Positions 62,257-64,000 of a stretch of 64,000 nt of DNA are shown here, one piece after another. The notes beneath the pieces were generated by a model, which ran no database searches, was not told where the DNA came from, and was given only the letters and a program-made list of their open reading frames with translations. A program made the position numbers and the translations under genes. How positions within the stretch are numbered: position 1 is the first letter of the stretch; each line of letters opens with the position of its first letter. Origin of the DNA: Streptomyces sp. NBRC 110035 (lineage in GTDB: Bacteria > Actinomycetota > Actinomycetes > Streptomycetales > Streptomycetaceae); the NCBI RefSeq assembly GCF_000829695.1, contig NZ_BBNN01000015.1:62001-126000 (forward strand). Reading direction: 5' to 3'.

Positions 62257-62329
62257 TGGAGCCTAGGGGAGTCGAACCCCTGACATCTGCCATGCAAAGA
62301 CAGCGCTCTACCAACTGAGCTAAGGCCCC
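62257..62329 (-). tRNA. tRNA-Ala (TGC)
   Basis: Seventy-three-base tRNA. Acceptor stem GGGGCCT pairs with AGGCTCC (one G·U), D arm has GCTCAGTTGGTAGAGC, anticodon loop TTTGCAT with TGC, and T stem-loop AGGGG-TTCGACT-CCCCT. CCA is not encoded. Confidence 0.95.
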
Positions 62330-62511
62330 GCGAACAAAGCGTCCACCAGGAAGAGGGACCTCCGGGCGGGCGTCGGACACCAGAGTACCGGGTCACCCGG
62401 GGGGTTCCGCAAAAAGGATTGGGGTCCCCGTGACCGACCACTCTCCGTAAGATGCTCGGCGTGGTTCGCTGGAGCGAAGCACGGTTCTTGGGGAAGCGAT
62501 GGGGAGACGCA

Positions 62512-63060
62512 ATGGACGCCGCACAGCAGGAAGCCACCGCAAGAGCGCGGGAACTGCAGCGGAACTGGTACGGGGAGCCACTGGGGACGCTCTTCCGTAA
62601 GCTCATCGACGATCTTGGCCTCAACCAGGCTCGTCTCGCGGGGGTGCTGGGACTGTCCGCTCCGATGCTGTCGCAGCTGATGAGCGGTCAGCGGGCAAAG
62701 ATCGGCAACCCCGCGGTGGTCCAGCGGGTGCAGCTGCTGCAGGACTTGGCGGGACAGGTCGCGGACGGAAGCGTCAGCGCGGCCGAGGCCGCCGAACGCA
62801 TGGAGGAGATCAAGAAGTCGCAGGGCGGCTCGGTACTCAGCAACACCACGCAGACGACGAGCGGTTCGGGGGCGCCCACGGTCAAGCGGGTGGTACGCGA
62901 GATCCAGTCGCTGCTGCGGTCGGTGGCGGCCGCCGGTGACATCATCGACGCCGCCGACACCCTCGCCCCGACCCACCCCGAGCTGGCAGAGTTCCTCCGG
63001 GTCTACGGCGCGGGCCGGACCTCCGACGCGGTCACGCACTACCAGGCCCACCAGAGCTGA
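62512..63060 (+). CDS. XRE-type helix-turn-helix regulator
   Basis: A 182-residue DNA-binding protein starting at ATG 62512 (GGGGA upstream; an earlier in-frame ATG at 62452 exists). The HTH is at about residues 33-60, with DLGLNQARLAGVLGLSAPML and SQLMSGQRAKI. A Ser/Thr/Gly linker is followed by a helical C-terminus (RVVREIQSLLRSVAAAGDII). The gene is conserved beside tRNA-Ala in Streptomyces chromosomes. The regulon is unknown. Confidence 0.88.
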   Translation: MDAAQQEATARARELQRNWYGEPLGTLFRKLIDDLGLNQARLAGVLGLSAPMLSQLMSGQRAKIGNPAVVQRVQLLQDLAGQVADGSVSAAEAAERMEEIKKSQGGSVLSNTTQTTSGSGAPTVKRVVREIQSLLRSVAAAGDIIDAADTLAPTHPELAEFLRVYGAGRTSDAVTHYQAHQS

Positions 63061-63064
63061 TGTC

Positions 63065-63095
63065 CTCGGCCGCCGGAGGGGGTCCGGCGGCCGAG
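63065..63095 (+). terminator. 13-bp perfect hairpin after the HTH gene
   Basis: CTCGGCCGCCGGA (63065-63077) pairs with 63083-63095 around GGGGG. Confidence 0.75.
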
Positions 63096-63224
63096 GGCAC
63101 GGGAGCGCCGGGGGAGTCGAACCGCTCATCACGGGGGAGGCAGTCGGGGGAGAGATCGGTGTGAGGCAGAAGGGGTAGGACAGGACCGGGCACGGCACCG
63201 CTGGGGGAGGAGCGACGCACAGCC

Positions 63225-64000
63225 ATGGGTGAGGTCTTTGCCGGCCGGTACGAACTGGTCGACCCGATCGGGCGCGGAGGTGTCGGTGCCGTCTGGCGTG
63301 CCTGGGACCACCGTCGTCGTCGCTACGCGGCCGCCAAGGTCCTGCTGCAGAGCGACGCCCACTCCCTGCTCCGTTTCGTGCGCGAGCAGGCTCTGCGGAT
63401 CGACCACCCCCATGTGCTCGCCCCGACCAGCTGGGCCGCCGACGACGACCAGGTCCTGTTCACCATGGACCTGGTCGCCGGCGGTTCGCTGGTCCACCTC
63501 ATCGGCGACTACGGTCCCCTGCCGCCGGTGTTCGTCAGCACCCTGCTCGACCAGCTCCTGGCGGGACTCACCGCGGTGCACACGGAAGGCGTCGTGCACC
63601 GTGACATCAAGCCCGCCAACATCCTCCTGGAGGCGACCGGTACGGGCACGCCACGGCTGCGGCTGTCCGACTTCGGCATCGCCATGCGGCTCGGAGAGCC
63701 CCGCCTGACCGAGACCGACCTGGTGGTGGGCACGCCCGGCTATCTGGCGCCGGAGCAGATCATGGGCTCCGAACCGGACTTCCCTGCGGACCTGTTCGCC
63801 GTGGGTCTGGTCGCGCTGTACCTGCTGGAGGGCGCCAAACCGGACGCCAAGGCCCTCATCCAGCACTTCGCCGAACACGGGACGCCCGGGGCGCCCCAGA
63901 ACATCCCCGAGCCGCTGTGGCAGGTCGTGGCCACACTGCTGCAGCCGGACCCGCAGGCGCGGTTCCGTACGGCCACCGGGGCGCGGAAGGCCCTGGCGGC
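63225..64000 (+). CDS. Ser/Thr protein kinase (C-terminus beyond window)
   Basis: Hanks-type kinase, at least 258 residues visible. ATG at 63225; the GGGGGAGGAG upstream is slightly far (about 14 bases). The kinase domain shows IGRGGVGAVW with a Lys in AAAKVLLQ, HRDIKPANI and DFGIAMRLGE, then GTPGYLAPEQIMG. Its glycine-rich loop and VAIK-like Lys differ from PknB but the essential residues are present. The C-terminal region and any transmembrane or sensor domain lie beyond the right edge. Confidence 0.88.
   Translation, partial: MGEVFAGRYELVDPIGRGGVGAVWRAWDHRRRRYAAAKVLLQSDAHSLLRFVREQALRIDHPHVLAPTSWAADDDQVLFTMDLVAGGSLVHLIGDYGPLPPVFVSTLLDQLLAGLTAVHTEGVVHRDIKPANILLEATGTGTPRLRLSDFGIAMRLGEPRLTETDLVVGTPGYLAPEQIMGSEPDFPADLFAVGLVALYLLEGAKPDAKALIQHFAEHGTPGAPQNIPEPLWQVVATLLQPDPQARFRTATGARKALA

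Overview
This is a GC-rich actinobacterial chromosome segment, almost certainly from Streptomyces. The evidence is very high third-position GC, frequent GTG starts, ATGA/GTGA translational coupling, two branched-chain keto-acid dehydrogenase operons, class E sortases, CrgA, a γ-butyrolactone (AfsA-type) locus with a TTA codon, and perfect parS palindromes. The order ppiA – rhomboid – crgA – DUF881 – pabA/trpG-like – pknB – pbpA – ftsW – pstP – fhaB – fhaA – tRNA-Leu is the origin-proximal block shared with Mycobacterium. Together with parS and DnaA-box sequences, this places the window near oriC.

Layout. 0-4 kb: MFS transporter and GntR regulator, a K15-like DD-peptidase, and a BRO-N protein with an apparent frameshift. 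4-13.4 kb: bkd operon 1 (E1α, E1β, E2), a phosphotransferase-fold protein, and two divergent membrane Ser/Thr kinases. 13.4-18.2 kb: proteasome activator Bpa, a membrane protein, a quinone oxidoreductase and a DrrAB-type ABC exporter. 18.2-22 kb: a coupled mobA-moeA-potassium channel operon with a parS site at the moeA/channel junction. 22-26.5 kb: bkd operon 2 and a divergent Lrp regulator. 26.5-37.7 kb: the phenylacetate pathway (TetR regulator, paaH-like, paaN, paaABCDE), interrupted by an rRNA methyltransferase and an HTTM/DUF5819 pair. 38-45 kb: rhodanese, a J-like protein, a decayed gene, a DUF2252 protein, and an AfsA/ArpA-like signalling locus ending at tRNA-Leu. 45-57 kb: the FHA/phosphatase/SEDS/PBP/PknB growth cluster, then sortases and a glutamine amidotransferase. 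57-64 kb: a dead sortase, DUF881, crgA, rhomboid, cyclophilin, DUF5324, tRNA-Ala, an HTH protein and a kinase truncated by the window edge.

How the genes work together. The bkd complexes make branched acyl-CoA starters for fatty acids. Phenylacetate is activated, epoxidised by PaaABCE(D) and broken down by PaaN and a PaaH-like dehydrogenase. A 14-bp palindrome occurs upstream of paaA and between paaH and paaN, with a one-mismatch copy upstream of bkdA2, suggesting one TetR regulon. PknB, PstP and the FHA proteins form a phospho-signalling module controlling FtsW/PBP peptidoglycan synthesis. AfsA, its TetR receptor and an epimerase look like a self-contained hormone circuit that may depend on bldA.

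I found no CRISPR array, insertion sequence, phage or integrase.
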